NCBI RefSeq assembly: GCF_026619435.1
Contig: NZ_JAOVZQ010000001.1
Coordinates: 2,859,501 to 2,923,500, forward strand
DNA: 64,000 nt
Reading direction: 5' to 3'
Origin: Hoeflea ulvae
GTDB lineage: Bacteria > Pseudomonadota > Alphaproteobacteria > Rhizobiales > Rhizobiaceae
The position numbers and the translations under genes are program-made. How positions within the stretch are numbered: the stretch's first letter is position 1; every line of letters begins with the position of its first letter. Below the pieces are notes generated by a model. It saw only the letters and a program-made list of their open reading frames with translations, had not been told where the DNA came from and searched no databases. Of this stretch, positions 32,335 to 41,996 are shown in pieces.

Positions 32335-32757
32335 CTATTTCTCGAGGATAAACGTCTTGGAATTCATAATGCTGTCTGTCGACAACTGGATATCGCTTGC
32401 AATAACGGGTCTTGTCTCACTTCCTATAAATCTGTCGAAGAAGCTCGCCTCTTTAACGCTGAACTCCGCCACAGTCGTTGAGCTGTGTTCGTTGAGCTCA
32501 GCTATAGGCTTTACAGAGTATTGACCAGCAGGCAGGTTGTAGAGTGACCATTTGCCTTCATCGTCGGTGTAGACAACAGATACGCCTTCAGGACCCTGGA
32601 CCTTTAACGGGAAGCCAACAGCAGGGGTCTCAACGCTGGTTGTGTTATCTGTGGGCTTGATTGTTACAGCCCCCGTGGCGACCGTTAGTTGCTCAGCCAT
32701 GGAGGGAGTACTCCACAAAATTAGAGGGGTTATTAGGTACCAGAATTTAGTTTCCAT
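32335..32757 (-). CDS. Secreted protein with a beta-sandwich domain
   Basis: A 140-residue protein with a Sec signal (METKFWYLITPLILWSTPSM, cut near AMA/AEQ). The mature part contains VKVQGPEGVSVVYTDDEGKW-like and SLYNLPAGQYSVKPIAEL segments, a pattern seen in carboxypeptidase-regulatory and CNA-B-like folds that package a repeated beta unit. It overlaps the upstream membrane gene by 11 bases, so the two are coupled. Low GC; origin probably foreign. Function unknown. Confidence 0.65.
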   Translation of the reverse strand: METKFWYLITPLILWSTPSMAEQLTVATGAVTIKPTDNTTSVETPAVGFPLKVQGPEGVSVVYTDDEGKWSLYNLPAGQYSVKPIAELNEHSSTTVAEFSVKEASFFDRFIGSETRPVIASDIQLSTDSIMNSKTFILEK

Positions 32758-33253
32758 CTTTCATCAACCTGATCTCGAACTTGGGATTATCTTTGCTAAG
32801 ACCCCGAACCGTTGGACGTGTTTGAGCACTGCCATGAACAAAGGCATATCCGGTATAGCTCCGCCAAGTGTCCGGCACGGGGATTTTCATTCTGATTTCA
32901 CCGTTGACTGAGTCCGGCGTCGAGGTTTGGCTCCACGGTGAAGTAGTAATACCAACAACAACCGAGTGGACATCGCTAATTAGCTCGGGATCAACTACGA
33001 CGGAAGCGTCAAATTCCACGGTGTCCACTTGCGCCGGCGGCTGTAGCTGAAAGCCAAAAAAACCGAAACTTAGTCCCACCAAAAGGGTAAGAAACGGCAG
33101 ACTACCAGATTTAACCTTTCCAACTGGCGAACTCCATTCCGTGATGTTGCCTTGAGGATCGTACTTGGCAGTTACCATTGCTATGACTGCGGTCACAATG
33201 CAAAGCGCTGCCAGCCCTAACAAGCAAAGCGATATCAATGTGCCACTATTCAT
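32747..33253 (-). CDS. Membrane-anchored protein paired with the secreted protein
   Basis: A 168-residue protein with two N-terminal membrane helices (about 5-28 and 52-70) separated by a short loop (AKYDPQGNITEWSSP) and a C-terminal soluble domain (about 75-168) that is probably periplasmic, with VEFDASVVVDPELISDVHSV and IPVPDTWRSYTGYAFVH. No family recognised. It is the first gene of a two-gene operon; its codon use and GC are low, like its partner. Confidence 0.65.
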   Translation of the reverse strand: MNSGTLISLCLLGLAALCIVTAVIAMVTAKYDPQGNITEWSSPVGKVKSGSLPFLTLLVGLSFGFFGFQLQPPAQVDTVEFDASVVVDPELISDVHSVVVGITTSPWSQTSTPDSVNGEIRMKIPVPDTWRSYTGYAFVHGSAQTRPTVRGLSKDNPKFEIRLMKDGN

Positions 33254-33411
33254 AGCTGCAACTCTCTTTCCAAGTGAAGATATAATAACCCAATTGCGCC
33301 CGACTACAAAATCGGATTCGCTATTTTGAAATTAGTTTTGCAGAGCATGAACTTGTCAGCGCGTCTTGTAGTTCGCACGTAATAAAGAAAGCACTTAACG
33401 AGGAAATACGT

Positions 33412-34212
33412 ATGGACAAAATTTCAACAATCCGCACCGGCATCGGCGGCTGGGTGTTTGATGCCTGGAACGAGAGTTTCTATCCGCCGAAACTGGCAAA
33501 GACCAAGCATCTTCACTATGCGGGGTCCCAACTGCGGGCGATCGAGGTCAACGGCACCTATTATGGCAGTCAGAAACCGGCGACATTTGCCAAATGGGCG
33601 GCCGATGTGCCCGACGGGTTCGTGTTTTCACTGAAGGCCAGCCGCTATTGCACCAATCGCAAGGTGCTGGCCGAGGCCGAGCCGTCGATCAGCAAATTCG
33701 TGACCCAGGGCATCACCGAGCTTGGCGACCGGCTCGGGCCGATCCTCTGGCAGTTCATGCCGACGAAGAAATTCGAGCCGGATGATTTTGCGGCCTTTCT
33801 GGCGCTGTTGCCCGAAAAGCAGGACGGAATCGCGCTGCGCCATGTCGTCGAGGCGCGGCACGAGAGCTTTTGCACGCCGGACTTCATCGAACTGCTGGCC
33901 GGGCACAATGTCGCGGCGGTCTGCGCGGATCATGAAACCTATCCGATGGTTGCCGATGTCACCTCGGACTTCGTCTATGCCCGGCTGCAACGCGGCTCTG
34001 ACGACATTCCTACCTGCTACCCGCCCGAGGACATCGATCTCTGGGCCGAGCGGTTCAAGACCTACGCCAAAGGCGGCGTGCCGGATGATCTGGATCTGAT
34101 CGCCGCTGACCGCAGCGTCAAGAAACAGCCGCGCGACGTCTTTGCCTTCTTCATCACCGGTGGCAAGGTCAATGCGCCTGCTGGCGCCATGGCACTGCAG
34201 CAGCGGGTTTAA
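33412..34212 (+). CDS. DUF72 (YecE-like) protein
   Basis: A 266-residue TIM-barrel-type protein of the DUF72 family: TGIGGWVFDAWNESFYPPKLA at the start, AIEVNGTYYGSQKPATFAKW, FVFSLKASRYCTNRK and later ALRHVVEARHESF and YARLQRG. The conserved residues expected for the family are all visible, but its biochemical role is not established. It is followed ~30 bases later by a perfect FNR-type box that serves the next gene. Confidence 0.9.
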   Translation: MDKISTIRTGIGGWVFDAWNESFYPPKLAKTKHLHYAGSQLRAIEVNGTYYGSQKPATFAKWAADVPDGFVFSLKASRYCTNRKVLAEAEPSISKFVTQGITELGDRLGPILWQFMPTKKFEPDDFAAFLALLPEKQDGIALRHVVEARHESFCTPDFIELLAGHNVAAVCADHETYPMVADVTSDFVYARLQRGSDDIPTCYPPEDIDLWAERFKTYAKGGVPDDLDLIAADRSVKKQPRDVFAFFITGGKVNAPAGAMALQQRV

Positions 34213-34243
34213 CCGGTGCGACCGGCCGATACGCCCTGCTGGG

Positions 34244-34257
34244 TTGATTGGCATCAA
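34244..34257 (+). promoter_or_regulatory. FNR/FixK-type box upstream of the SDR gene
   Basis: TTGATTGGCATCAA is a perfect TTGAT-N4-ATCAA palindrome. Its centre (34250.5) lies 29-34 bases before TAATGT (34280-34285), the spacing of an activating -41.5 site with its -10 box; transcription would start near 34292. The SDR start codon is at 34323. Confidence 0.75.
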
Positions 34258-34322
34258 GGCGGTGCCGCGCAATAGCGGCTAATGTTTCTCCCGTAGTCTT
34301 CACACACTCAAGGGAGAGAGAA

Positions 34323-35093
34323 ATGGGATTATTTTCAGGCAAGACCGCCCTTGTCACCGGATCCGGAGCCGGCATCGGCCGCGCCACGGCGCTGAAATTT
34401 GCGGCCGACGGCGCCAATGTGGTGGTCTCCGACATCCATGTTGACGGCGGCGAGGAAACCGTCTCGATGATCCACCAGGCCGGCGGAAGCGCCATGTTCC
34501 AGCGCGCCGATGTGTCCAAGGCTGCCGATGTGGCGGCACTCGTGGCCGGTGTCGTCGACCAGTATGGCCGGCTTGACTGTGCGGTCAACAATGCCGGCAT
34601 CGAGGGCACCATCGCCCCCTTCGCTGACCAGGCCGAAGCCAATTACGACGCCATCATGGGCATCAATGCCAAGGGCACCTATCTCTGCATGCAGGCGGAG
34701 ATCCGGCACATGCTTGCGGCCGGCGGCGGGACCATCGTCAATCTCGCTTCGATTGCCGGCTTGATCGGCTTTCCCGGCCTGTCGCCCTATGTCGCTTCCA
34801 AACATGCAGTGATCGGCATGACCAAGAACGCGGCGCTGGAATATGGCAAGTCCGGGATCCGGGCCAATGCGGTCTGTCCCGGTGGCATCGACACGCGAAT
34901 GCTCGATTCGCTGGCCGATCAGGCAACCTCAGGCGCTCAGAGCAGCGCCCAGATGATGGATCCGCTGCACCCTCTCGGCCGCATCGGCACGCCGCAGGAA
35001 GTGGCCAACCTGATCGTCTGGCTGTCCTCGCCCGAAGCCTCTTTCATGCTCGGCGCCATCATTCCGGTCGATGGCGGCTACGTCGCCCAATAA
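34323..35093 (+). CDS. Short-chain dehydrogenase/reductase
   Basis: A 256-residue classical SDR. Cofactor motif TGSGAGIGRATA (residues 13-24), NNAGIEG, catalytic set Ser in VNLASIAGLIG, Tyr-x-x-x-Lys in YVASKHA, and IRANAVCPGGIDTRM. An Asp after the second strand (VVVSDIH) favours NAD over NADP. The substrate is not identifiable; the family is broad. GGGAGAGAG precedes ATG 34323. It lies between an FNR-type box and a second one that precedes hsp20. Confidence 0.93.
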   Translation: MGLFSGKTALVTGSGAGIGRATALKFAADGANVVVSDIHVDGGEETVSMIHQAGGSAMFQRADVSKAADVAALVAGVVDQYGRLDCAVNNAGIEGTIAPFADQAEANYDAIMGINAKGTYLCMQAEIRHMLAAGGGTIVNLASIAGLIGFPGLSPYVASKHAVIGMTKNAALEYGKSGIRANAVCPGGIDTRMLDSLADQATSGAQSSAQMMDPLHPLGRIGTPQEVANLIVWLSSPEASFMLGAIIPVDGGYVAQ

Positions 35094-35224
35094 TGTCTTG
35101 CAAGCCCTGACGCAGCAGCAAAGCGCCACGAGTGATCACGGCCCGCCGACCCCGAGAGGTTTGCCGGGCCGTCGCCTGTCTTGCGCAGATGGTCTTGAGA
35201 CTTTCCTGGCCTTTTGATTTTTTG

Positions 35225-35238
35225 TTGACCTGCGTCAA
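35225..35238 (+). promoter_or_regulatory. FNR/FixK-type box upstream of hsp20
   Basis: TTGACCTGCGTCAA is a perfect TTGAC-N4-GTCAA palindrome. CATATT at 35260-35265 sits where the -10 box of a promoter activated from -41.5 should be, giving a start near 35272 and a ~34-base leader to the ATG at 35306. Together with the box at 34244 this points to low-oxygen control. Confidence 0.75.
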
Positions 35239-35305
35239 AGGGTATTTCGAGGTTGCAGTCATATTTCCATTCACCCGGGCGATCCGGTGTGAAAAGGAGA
35301 CCATC

Positions 35306-35791
35306 ATGGCAGATACACAGCAACATCTTCCCGCTTCACGTCCATCCGGACTGTTCGATGATTTTCGCGCAGAGATGGACAAGATGATGGAGCGCTTTTT
35401 TGGTGACACTGCAACCGCTGCGGCGAAAACCGGCTTTCCCTCGCTGACGACAGTGGGCGCGGTTCGCCCGGCCATCGACATCACCGAGAACGACAAGGCC
35501 ATCACCCTGACGGCGGAACTTCCCGGCATGTCGGAGGACGAGGTCGACCTCACCGTTTCCGACGGCGTGCTGACGCTGAAGGGCGAAAAGACGGTGTCGC
35601 ACGAGTCCAAGCAGGACCACAGCGTCGTCATCGAGCGCAATTACGGCTCGTTCTACCGTTCGTTTCCGCTTCCCGACCGGGTCGACCAGGAGGCGATCGA
35701 TGCCAGTTTTGAAAAAGGTGTTCTCAAGGTGACCATGCCCAAGAAGCCCGGGCAGGACAACGGCGAACGCAAGATCAAGATCGGCACGTGA
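35306..35791 (+). CDS. Hsp20/alpha-crystallin family small heat shock protein
   Basis: A 161-residue ATP-independent holdase. After a ~50-residue N-terminal arm (GLFDDFRAEMDKMMERFFGD) comes the alpha-crystallin domain: RPAIDITENDKAITLTAELPG, MSEDEVDLTVSDGVLTLKGEK, and SFYRSFPLPDRVDQEAIDAS with the GVLKVTMPK signature. The C-terminal end KIKIGT contains the I-x-I anchor. AAAGGAGA precedes the ATG. Control by oxygen is suggested by the box upstream; no clear heat-shock (RpoH) promoter was seen. Confidence 0.95.
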   Translation: MADTQQHLPASRPSGLFDDFRAEMDKMMERFFGDTATAAAKTGFPSLTTVGAVRPAIDITENDKAITLTAELPGMSEDEVDLTVSDGVLTLKGEKTVSHESKQDHSVVIERNYGSFYRSFPLPDRVDQEAIDASFEKGVLKVTMPKKPGQDNGERKIKIGT

Positions 35792-35835
35792 TCATCACGT
35801 CCGCGGGCAGACTGTGACGTTTCGCGGCACTGGCC

Positions 35836-35875
35836 GGCCGGATGGCAGCAATCCTTGCATTCCGGTCGGCCTGTT
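35836..35875. terminator. Imperfect hairpin between hsp20 and fsr
   Basis: GGCCGGCCGGATG pairs imperfectly with CATTCCGGTCGGCC across a ~12-base loop, followed by TGTTTGT on the plus strand. It may terminate hsp20, and possibly the convergent fsr gene, but the T run is weak. Confidence 0.4.
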
Positions 35876-35877
35876 TG

Positions 35878-37128
35878 TCAGGCCCGCGTGTCCTTGGGCA
35901 GAAACACGGTCAGCAGTCCGAGAAACGGCAGGAAGGCGCAGATCTGGTAGACATAGATGATGCCCTTGATGTCGGCCACCTGCCCCAGCACGGCGGCTGA
36001 AATGCCGCCCATGCCGAAGGCGAAGCCGAAGAACACGCCGGCAATCAGTCCGACCCGGCCCGGCACCAGCTCCTGCGCAAACACCACGATGGCCGGGAAG
36101 GCCGAGGCCAGCACCACGCCGATGATCACGGTCAGCACTGACGTCCAGAACAGATCGGCATGCGGCAGCATCAGCGTGAACGGCAGAATGCCAAGGATCG
36201 ACACCCAGATCACCGCCCTCGCCCCGATCCGGTCGCCGATCGGCCCGCCGATCAGCGTGCCGGCGGCCATGGCGCCCAGAAACAGAAACAGCAGCAATTG
36301 CGCGTCCTGCACGGACACGTCGAAGCGTTCGATCGTGTAGAAGGTGTAGAAGCTGGAGAAACTGGCAACATAGATGTTCTTGGTGAACACCAGCAGCGCC
36401 AGCACCACCAGGGCTGCGACCACCCGCCTGCGGCTGTGCAGCAAGGTTCTGGATGCCGCGGGACGCCCCGCCGCGGCGCGGCGAAAGGCGCCATACCAGC
36501 GGCTGACCCAGGTCAGGATCACCATGGCGCCCAATGCGGCAAGGCCGAACCAGGCAACCGAGGCCTGACCGTTGGGCACGATGATGAAGGCGGCCAGCAG
36601 CGGTCCGCTGGCGGTGCCGATATTGCCGCCGACCTGAAACACCGATTGCGCCGTGCCGTGGCGTCCGCCCGAGGCCAGCCGGGCTATCCGCGAGGATTCG
36701 GGATGGAACACCGCCGAGCCGAAACCGACCAGGGCGGCCGCCGCCAGCAACAGGGCGTAGAATCCGGCTGACGACAACAGCAGCAGGCCGAGCAGCGAAA
36801 AGCCCATGCCCACCGGCAGCGCGTAGCCGAGCGGGCGCTTGTCGGTGAATGCGCCGATAGCCGGCTGCAGCAGCGACGCGGTGACCTGGAAGGCAAAGGT
36901 CAGCAGGCCGATCTGGGCGAAGCTCAGCGCGTAATTGGCCTTGAGGATGGGGTAGATCGCGGCCAGCACCGATTGCATCGTGTCATTGAGAAAGTGACAG
37001 ACACTGAGCGCCACGACGATGGAGAAGGTTGCCGTTGTTGCAGCAGGCGTTGTTACAGGCGCGACGGGTGCCGCGTTGAGATCCGCAGGAGTCTGGGCCG
37101 TAGCGGCCGGTTTGGGCATTCCATCCAT
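35878..37128 (-). CDS. fsr: MFS exporter, fosmidomycin-resistance (Fsr) type
   Basis: A 416-residue, 12-helix major facilitator. After a Pro/Ala-rich leader the Fsr-like start VCHFLNDTMQSVLAAIYPILK is present, with GAFTDKRPLGYALPVG, AVFHPESSRIARLASGG and GGPIGDRIGARAVIW in the loops after helices 2, 4 and 8. Fsr-type proteins export fosmidomycin and related small molecules; the natural substrate is unknown. It is divergent from an AraC regulator with a ~120-base gap, so that regulator may control it. Confidence 0.88.
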   Translation of the reverse strand: MDGMPKPAATAQTPADLNAAPVAPVTTPAATTATFSIVVALSVCHFLNDTMQSVLAAIYPILKANYALSFAQIGLLTFAFQVTASLLQPAIGAFTDKRPLGYALPVGMGFSLLGLLLLSSAGFYALLLAAAALVGFGSAVFHPESSRIARLASGGRHGTAQSVFQVGGNIGTASGPLLAAFIIVPNGQASVAWFGLAALGAMVILTWVSRWYGAFRRAAAGRPAASRTLLHSRRRVVAALVVLALLVFTKNIYVASFSSFYTFYTIERFDVSVQDAQLLLFLFLGAMAAGTLIGGPIGDRIGARAVIWVSILGILPFTLMLPHADLFWTSVLTVIIGVVLASAFPAIVVFAQELVPGRVGLIAGVFFGFAFGMGGISAAVLGQVADIKGIIYVYQICAFLPFLGLLTVFLPKDTRA

Positions 37129-37252
37129 CTCTGTGTCCTCCCGCCGGACTGTTGCGAGCCTCGCGCTCAGGCCGGCAGAGCCAGTGATACACCGCTTGAA
37201 AGCGTCCCGCTTTCGTGCTGTGGTCTTTGTCTTACGAGAATGGGCCAGTGCG

Positions 37253-38086
37253 ATGACCTTCGACCCGATTGACAGGACCGGCGCCGAGCGTCCGGTTGAA
37301 ACCGCGGATCACCGCGCGCTGCGGCTGGCCGCGGTCGAGGCAGCGGTCGAGCCGGCTGTGGCCTATTCGCATTTCTATGATGATGACGAGCATGTGGCCG
37401 AACACGAGCATGGCCGGGCGCAATTGCTGCATCCCAGTGTCGGCGTCGTCACCGTCACCACCCGGGCCGGCCGCTGGATGGTGCCGCCCGGTCACGCCCT
37501 GTGGATTCCCGCCGGCGTGCGCCATGCGGTCGACACCATCGGCCGCGTCGACATGCACTCGGTCTATGTGCTGCCCGACGCCATTTCCGGTCTGCCGGCG
37601 CATCTGCATGTCACCGGCCTCACCCCTTTAATGCGCAGCCTGATCGCCGAAGCTGTCCGGCTGCGCCCCGAGGCGGCCACCCCGCGTGCCGGCTATATTC
37701 TGGGCGCCCTGTTGCATGAAATCCTGCACCTTCCTCAACGCCCGCTGGGCCTGCCGTTTCCGTCGCAGCGGCGGCTGGCGCAATTGTGCCGCGAATTCCT
37801 GGTGCAGCCGACCGCGCATCTCAAGATCGATCACTGGGCCGATGCGGCGGGCATGAGCCGGCGCAGTTTCACCCGGCTGTTTCGCAGCGAGACCGGATTG
37901 AGCCTGACCGCCTGGCGGCAGCAGGCCTGCCTGATGGCGGCCCTGCCGCGGCTCGCCGCCGGCGAAACGGTAACCGCGGTGGCGCTGGACCTGGGCTATG
38001 ACAGCGTGCCGGCTTTCACCACCATGTTCTGCCGGGTGATGGGTGCGCCGCCCAAGACCTATCTGCGCGCCCAGGCGACTGCTTAA
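37253..38086 (+). CDS. AraC family transcriptional regulator
   Basis: A 277-residue regulator. The N-terminal half is a cupin-like sensing domain (HEHGRAQLLHPSVGVVTV, WMVPPGHALWIPAGVRHAVD) and the last ~100 residues form the double HTH: DHWADAAGMSRRSFTRLFRSE, TAVALDLGYDSVPAFTTMFCR and VMGAPPKTYLR. This layout is common in regulators of exporters. The ATG at 37253 is used. It is divergent from the MFS exporter, which is its most likely target. Confidence 0.93.
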   Translation: MTFDPIDRTGAERPVETADHRALRLAAVEAAVEPAVAYSHFYDDDEHVAEHEHGRAQLLHPSVGVVTVTTRAGRWMVPPGHALWIPAGVRHAVDTIGRVDMHSVYVLPDAISGLPAHLHVTGLTPLMRSLIAEAVRLRPEAATPRAGYILGALLHEILHLPQRPLGLPFPSQRRLAQLCREFLVQPTAHLKIDHWADAAGMSRRSFTRLFRSETGLSLTAWRQQACLMAALPRLAAGETVTAVALDLGYDSVPAFTTMFCRVMGAPPKTYLRAQATA

Positions 38087-38101
38087 AGTGTTACATGAAG
38101 T

Positions 38102-39568
38102 TCAGGCCGGCTTGCCGATTTCCATCACCAGGTCCTCAGCGGTCATGTTGGCGCCCGCCCGCGTCCCGGCCTCGCCATGCTGCGCCACGCCGGCACAGGC
38201 CGCCTCGAAGGGCGGCATGCCCTGGGCCAGCAATCCGCCGATCAGACCGCCGAGCACATCGCCGGACCCGGCCGTGGCCAGCCAGGGCGGCGCATCGGCA
38301 TTGACGGCACAGCGCCCGTCGGGTGCGGCAATCACCGTGTCGGCGCCCTTGTAGACAATCACGGCATTGAGCTGTTTAGCCGCCATGCGGGCGCGGTCGA
38401 TTTTCGACAGGGTTTCGTCATCCGCAAGGTCGGGAAACAGGCGCCGGAACTCGCCCTCATGCGGTGTCAGAACAAGACGCAGCTTGTCATTGAATAAATT
38501 AGATAATTTCTCACTGCAAGAGGCGAAGGCCGTGATCGCGTCCGCGTCCAGCACCACCGGGCACCCGGTATCGGCCAGCAGCCGGATGAAGCTGCGCGCC
38601 TTGCCGAGATCGCCAAAGCCGGGGCCGATGACGAAGCTCGAAATCCGCTTGTCATTGAGCCAGTCCGTCAGGTCGGCATCATCCTTGATCGCCCGTTGCA
38701 TGATCGCGGTCAGATGCGTGGCCTGCAGCAGCACCGCAATTGGCGGGGTTGCAAGGGTGACCAGTCCGGCACCCGACCTGAGCCCGGCCATTGCCGACAG
38801 CCGTGCAGCGCCTCCGGAGATCAGCGGGCCGGAAAACACCACCAGATGCCCGCGGCTGTATTTGTGCTGGGCCGATGATGCAGCGGGCAGCGCCTCACGG
38901 TAGAGCCCGGGATGATTGCGCCAGACGGGATCGTCGCTGCAGATCAGCCGCGCGGGCATGCCGATGTCGCACAGATGGGTCTGGCCGCACAGCGCCCTGC
39001 CCGGCATCAGCAGATGGCCGGGCTTGAGCGCGGCGAAGGTGACGGTGTGGCGCGCCGTGAAACAGGCGCCGGTCGGCACGCCGGTGCGGCCTGACAGCCC
39101 GGATGGCAGATCGACGGCAATCACCGGCGTGCCGGATTCTTCGGCCCGCTCGATCACGCCTGCAATCTCCTGGCTGACCGGCCGGTCGAGCCCGGCGCCG
39201 AACAGCGCATCGATGATCACGTCACCGGCCTGCGGCTGCCAGTCAGCCAGCGGGTGAAGCGGTCCCGGACAGATATCAAAGGCCCGCGCGGCATCGCCGC
39301 CGGGTCCGGGCTGACGGCCGTAGCGGACCACATGGACGCCGGATTGGCCGAGCAGCCGGGCGGCCACATGGCCGTCGCCGCCATTGTTGCCCGGTCCGCA
39401 CATCACCACGGCACGCCGCATTTCGGGAAACTGCGACACCGCCACCGCCGCCACATGCGCCCCGGCGGACTGCATCAGCGCAAAGCCGTCCAGCCCGCTG
39501 TCGACGGCTGCCCTGTCGATGCGGGTCATGGCGGCCGGGGTCACCAGCAAGGTCTCGTTGATAGCCAT
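38102..39568 (-). CDS. nnr: Bifunctional NAD(P)H-hydrate epimerase/dehydratase
   Basis: Repairs hydrated NADH/NADPH. The N-terminal half (about 1-215) is the YjeF_N epimerase with CGPGNNGGDGHVAARLL and VIAVDLPSGLSG; the C-terminal half (about 225-485) is a ribokinase-like ADP/ATP-dependent dehydratase with VIGPGFG, VLTPHEGEF, VYKGADTV and the catalytic ATAGSGDVLGGLIGG. The 488 residues are a normal length. ATG 39568 is chosen; it precedes the epimerase fold directly. Location next to glnB is frequent in rhizobia. Confidence 0.94.
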   Translation of the reverse strand: MAINETLLVTPAAMTRIDRAAVDSGLDGFALMQSAGAHVAAVAVSQFPEMRRAVVMCGPGNNGGDGHVAARLLGQSGVHVVRYGRQPGPGGDAARAFDICPGPLHPLADWQPQAGDVIIDALFGAGLDRPVSQEIAGVIERAEESGTPVIAVDLPSGLSGRTGVPTGACFTARHTVTFAALKPGHLLMPGRALCGQTHLCDIGMPARLICSDDPVWRNHPGLYREALPAASSAQHKYSRGHLVVFSGPLISGGAARLSAMAGLRSGAGLVTLATPPIAVLLQATHLTAIMQRAIKDDADLTDWLNDKRISSFVIGPGFGDLGKARSFIRLLADTGCPVVLDADAITAFASCSEKLSNLFNDKLRLVLTPHEGEFRRLFPDLADDETLSKIDRARMAAKQLNAVIVYKGADTVIAAPDGRCAVNADAPPWLATAGSGDVLGGLIGGLLAQGMPPFEAACAGVAQHGEAGTRAGANMTAEDLVMEIGKPA

Positions 39569-40286
<718 letters not shown>

Positions 40287-40346
40287 CCACTGTGTTCGGC
40301 GGACCGCCGCGCACCCATCGTCTTTATTTAACAGGGAATATCGCAC

Positions 40347-41756
40347 ATGACGACTGCCACAGAACTCCTCAAGCAAATCAAGGATAACGACGTCAAGTTT
40401 GTCGACCTGCGCTTTACCGACCCGAAGGGCAAGATGCAGCATGTGACAATGGACGTCTCCTGTGTTGACGAAGACATGTTCGCCGATGGCGTCATGTTCG
40501 ACGGCTCCTCGATTGCCGGTTGGAAGGCCATCAACGAATCCGACATGGTGCTGATGCCAGATTGCGGCACCGCCCATATGGACCCGTTCTTCGCCCAGTC
40601 GACCATGGCCGTGTTCTGCGACGTTCTCGACCCGATCACCGGTGAAGCCTACAGCCGCGACCCGCGCACCACCGCCAAGAAGGCCGAAGCCTATCTGCAG
40701 GCCTCCGGCCTCGGCGACACCGTCTATATCGGCCCCGAGCCCGAATTCTTCGTCTTCGACGACGTCAAGTACAAGGCTGATCCCTACAACACCGGTTTCA
40801 AGCTCGACTCGACCGAACTGCCGTCCAACGACGATACCGATTACGAGACCGGCAATATGGGCCACCGCCCGCGCACCAAGGGCGGCTACTTCCCGCTGCC
40901 TCCGATCGACAGCTGCCAGGACATGCGTTCCGAAATGCTGACGGTTCTGGCCGAGATGGGCCTGGTTGTCGAAAAGCATCACCACGAAGTGGCCTCGGCC
41001 CAGCACGAATTGTGCATGGTCTTCGACACGCTGACCCGCATGGCCGACAAGACCCAGATCTACAAATACGGCGTCCACCAGGTTGCCCATGCCTATGGCA
41101 AGACCGCGACCTTCATGCCGAAGCCGGTCTTCGGGGACAACGGCTCGGGCATGCATGTGCACCAGTCGATCTGGAAGGGCGGCAAGCCGACCTTCGCCGG
41201 CGACGAATATGCCGGTCTGTCGGAAAACTGCCTCTACTACATCGGCGGCATCATCAAGCACGCCAAGGCCATCAACGCCTTCTCCAACCCGTCGACCAAC
41301 TCCTACAAGCGTCTGGTCCCGGGCTACGAAGCGCCTGTGCTGCTGGCCTACTCGGCCCGCAACCGTTCGGCCTCCTGCCGCATTCCATTCGGCTCGTCGC
41401 CGAAGTCCAAGCGCGTTGAAGTCCGCTTCAGCGATCCGACAGCCAATCCGTATCTCTGCTTCGCAGCGATGCTGATGGCCGGCATCGACGGCATCAAGAA
41501 CAAGATCCATCCCGGCAAGGCCATGGACAAGGACCTCTATGACCTTCCTGCCAAGGAACTCAAGAAGATCCCGACCGTCTGCGGCTCGCTGCGCGAAGCG
41601 CTCGAAAGCCTCGACAAGGATCGCAAGTTCCTCACTGCCGGCGGCGTCTTCGACGACGATCAGATCGACTCCTTCATCGAGCTGAAGATGATCGAAGTGA
41701 TGCGCTATGAAATGACACCGCATCCTGTCGAATTCGACATGTACTACTCGTCCTAA
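40347..41756 (+). CDS. glnA: Glutamine synthetase type I
   Basis: Makes glutamine from glutamate, ammonia and ATP; the main ammonium-assimilation enzyme. The 469 residues show the GSI order: [49 protein letters not shown] and [10 protein letters not shown]. Tyr in [12 protein letters not shown] is the adenylylation site used by GlnE. It is a dodecamer in the cytosol. Followed by a strong terminator. Confidence 0.99.
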   Translation: MTTATELLKQIKDNDVKFVDLRFTDPKGKMQHVTMDVSCVDEDMFADGVMFDGSSIAGWKAINESDMVLMPDCGTAHMDPFFAQSTMAVFCDVLDPITGEAYSRDPRTTAKKAEAYLQASGLGDTVYIGPEPEFFVFDDVKYKADPYNTGFKLDSTELPSNDDTDYETGNMGHRPRTKGGYFPLPPIDSCQDMRSEMLTVLAEMGLVVEKHHHEVASAQHELCMVFDTLTRMADKTQIYKYGVHQVAHAYGKTATFMPKPVFGDNGSGMHVHQSIWKGGKPTFAGDEYAGLSENCLYYIGGIIKHAKAINAFSNPSTNSYKRLVPGYEAPVLLAYSARNRSASCRIPFGSSPKSKRVEVRFSDPTANPYLCFAAMLMAGIDGIKNKIHPGKAMDKDLYDLPAKELKKIPTVCGSLREALESLDKDRKFLTAGGVFDDDQIDSFIELKMIEVMRYEMTPHPVEFDMYYSS

Positions 41757-41797
41757 GTGATCATGGCCGGGCCGCCCAGGCGGTCCAGTGTCGGCAC

Positions 41798-41842
41798 AAG
41801 AAAACCGGCGTAACCTGATTGGTTTCGCCGGTTTTTCTTTTG
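41798..41842 (+). terminator. Terminator of glnB-glnA
   Basis: AAGAAAACCGGCG (41798-41810) pairs with CGCCGGTTTTTCTT (41826-41839, one extra T) across a 15-base loop, with T-rich sequence after it. It lies ~40 bases after the glnA stop. Confidence 0.88.
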
Positions 41843-41996
41843 TATTCAATTGGATGGGATCAGGATCTCAGATCGTGTTTGAAGATGGCCGGTGTCGACC
41901 AGCCCGCCCATGATCCCGGATCCACATGAAAACGGGGCGGATCAGCGATCCACCCCGTCAGATATCCGGCGACAGGCCCGTGGGCCGGCAAAAAAC

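Noticed and set aside
35190..35225. Heat-shock (RpoH) promoter or ROSE-type thermometer upstream of hsp20
   Set aside because: CTTGAG at 35194 has no properly spaced -10 partner, and the leader shows no ROSE-like stem; the FNR-type arrangement fits better.
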